In this document: positions 63,350 through 64,000 of the stretch, in pieces
Position numbering within the stretch: position 1 is the stretch's first letter
How the letters are laid out: the number at the start of each line of letters is the position of its first letter
DNA from: Albidovulum sp002440625
Lineage (GTDB): Bacteria > Pseudomonadota > Alphaproteobacteria > Rhodobacterales > Rhodobacteraceae
Direction of reading: 5' to 3'
DNA length: 64,000 nt
Assembly (NCBI GenBank): GCA_036740275.1
Contig: DAINEH010000002.1
Coordinates: forward strand, 1-64,000
Position numbers and translations under genes: made by a program
Notes under the pieces: model-generated
Told to the model about the DNA's origin: nothing
Database searches by the model: none
The model's input: only the letters and a program-made list of their open reading frames with translations

Positions 63350-63967
63350 ATGCCCGACGCGCTGATCCTCTATTCCAACCCGATGTCGCGCGGACGCATC
63401 GCCCGCTGGATGCTTGAGGAAGTGGGCCAGCCCTATCAGGTGCGCTATCTGGATTACGGCCCGCAGATGAAGGCGCCGGAATACCGCCGCATCAACCCGA
63501 TGGGCAAGGTGCCGGCGCTGGTCCATGGCGACCGCGTGGTCACCGAATATGCCGCGATCTGCGCCTATCTCGCCGATGCCTTCCCCGAGGCCGGGCTCGC
63601 CCCGAAGGAACGCTCCTCCTACTACCGCTGGCTCTTCTTCGGCGCCGGCCCCTTCGAAGCGGCGGTCATCGCCAAGGCGCTTGGCGTCGAGGTGCCGGAA
63701 GATAAGCGCGGCATGGTCGGCTTCGGCACCATCGCCACCACGCTCGACGCGCTGGAAACCCAGCTCGAGCGCACGCCCTTCCTCGCAGGGGAAACCTTCT
63801 CCGCCGCCGATGTCGCGACCGGATCGCAGATCGGCTGGGGCCTGAGGTTCCGCACCATCGAGCCGCGCCCGGCGCTTCAGACATATTGGGACCGCATCAG
63901 CGCCCGCCCCGCGCTCCAGCGGGCCAATGACGCCGACAATGCGGCCATGCCGAAGAAGGAGGAGTAG
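63350..63967 (+). CDS. Glutathione S-transferase family protein
   Basis: 205 residues. N-terminal thioredoxin fold (about 1-80) with LYSNPMSRGRIARWMLEEVGQPY and the cis-Pro segment NPMGKVPALV then ...TEYAAICAYLAD. C-terminal helical domain. In this subgroup the catalytic residue is Ser or Cys near position 9-12 (Ser9 or Ser13 here). ATG at 63350 with AGGAG upstream. It is followed by 63968 with a TAG/ATG one-base junction. Confidence 0.9.
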   Translation: MPDALILYSNPMSRGRIARWMLEEVGQPYQVRYLDYGPQMKAPEYRRINPMGKVPALVHGDRVVTEYAAICAYLADAFPEAGLAPKERSSYYRWLFFGAGPFEAAVIAKALGVEVPEDKRGMVGFGTIATTLDALETQLERTPFLAGETFSAADVATGSQIGWGLRFRTIEPRPALQTYWDRISARPALQRANDADNAAMPKKEE

Positions 63968-64000
63968 ATGGCCGAACGCCTGAGCGAAGCCGACCGGAAC
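63968..64000 (+). CDS. Start of a gene cut by the window end, probably 4a-hydroxytetrahydrobiopterin dehydratase
   Basis: Eleven codons only: MAERLSEADRN. The ATG is at 63968, immediately after the GST stop TAG. The short N-terminus resembles PhhB-family proteins that begin M-E-K/R-L-S-x-A-E-R. Too short to confirm. Confidence 0.35.
   Translation, partial: MAERLSEADRN

Noticed and set aside
1..64000. CRISPR arrays, tRNA/rRNA genes, insertion sequences, phage genes or anti-phage systems
   Set aside because: No spaced direct repeats, no tRNA cloverleaf signatures, no transposase or integrase reading frames were seen; the repeats found are short palindromes.

Overview
The window looks like core chromosome of a high-GC alphaproteobacterium of the Rhodobacteraceae (Rhodobacter/Paracoccus/Defluviimonas-like). 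The evidence is the split F0 cluster atpI-atpB-atpE-atpF'-atpF with two b-type subunits, a MipZ-type ParA, a cysteine-free L31, a bacterial aa3-oxidase subunit IV micro-gene, a Hint-domain protein, DUF5928-type glycosyltransferase and DUF6173 genes, and tight GTG/TTG-started, end-overlapping operons. No plasmid, phage, insertion sequence, CRISPR, rRNA or tRNA gene was recognised. Both ends cut through a gene.

Layout. 1-5.3 kb: ETF-ubiquinone oxidoreductase (partial), greA, a two-helix membrane protein, a luciferase-like monooxygenase and a PAP2 phosphatase. 5.3-10.6 kb: adenosine kinase and nth (coupled), a mini Hint protein, an Ada-like alkyl-DNA repair protein, an OmpA lipoprotein, a FadR-type regulator and a glycine-rich membrane peptide. 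10.6-15.3 kb: an adenylate cyclase-TPR protein, then the F0 ATP synthase operon with a recognisable promoter and terminator. 15.5-19.7 kb: ArsR, glyoxalase-like and DMT genes, then a divergent LysR/azoR pair. 19.8-26 kb: the translation and secretion block ffh, GNAT, chorismate mutase, rpsP, a 50-residue ORF, rimM, trmD, rplS, rpmE, followed by mipZ. 26-32.9 kb: a CDF metal exporter, a VOC/YafY-type operon with a perfect palindromic operator candidate, polA, an SMR pump, a CHCC zinc protein and a HIT protein. 32.9-36.3 kb: a GT14-like glycosyltransferase divergent from a sulfotransferase, a lipoprotein and aa3 subunit IV. 36.3-43.3 kb: an acyl-CoA dehydrogenase/MBL/DUF6173 operon, a tsaC-type gene, an FAD oxidoreductase divergent from mnmD, and a DMT transporter. 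43.3-51.8 kb: slt, dapA, a low-GC orphan, an amidohydrolase, a GNAT, smpB, sseA and an aromatic aminotransferase. 51.9-64 kb: glnK-amtB, a class A PBP, mlaA-mlaC, a type I secretion ABC/HlyD pair, RidA, GDPD, a FemAB/GNAT-like protein, a GST and the start of a probable phhB.

How the genes work together. Most of the window is housekeeping: translation (rpsP, rimM, trmD, rplS, rpmE, smpB, tsaC, mnmD), protein targeting (ffh), energy (F0, ETF-QO, aa3 subunit IV), DNA repair (nth, Ada-like, polA), envelope (slt, PBP, mlaA/C) and nitrogen sensing (glnK-amtB). The less ordinary material lies in the intergenic space and in small genes. There are at least three families of palindromic intergenic repeats, a promoter followed by a roughly 200-nt leader before rplS, a 12-bp-arm operator before the VOC/YafY operon, and small ORFs tucked between housekeeping genes. 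There is also a possible split MnmC system (FAD oxidase divergent from MnmD) and a glycosyltransferase/sulfotransferase divergon. I did not find a clearly new defence or secretion system.
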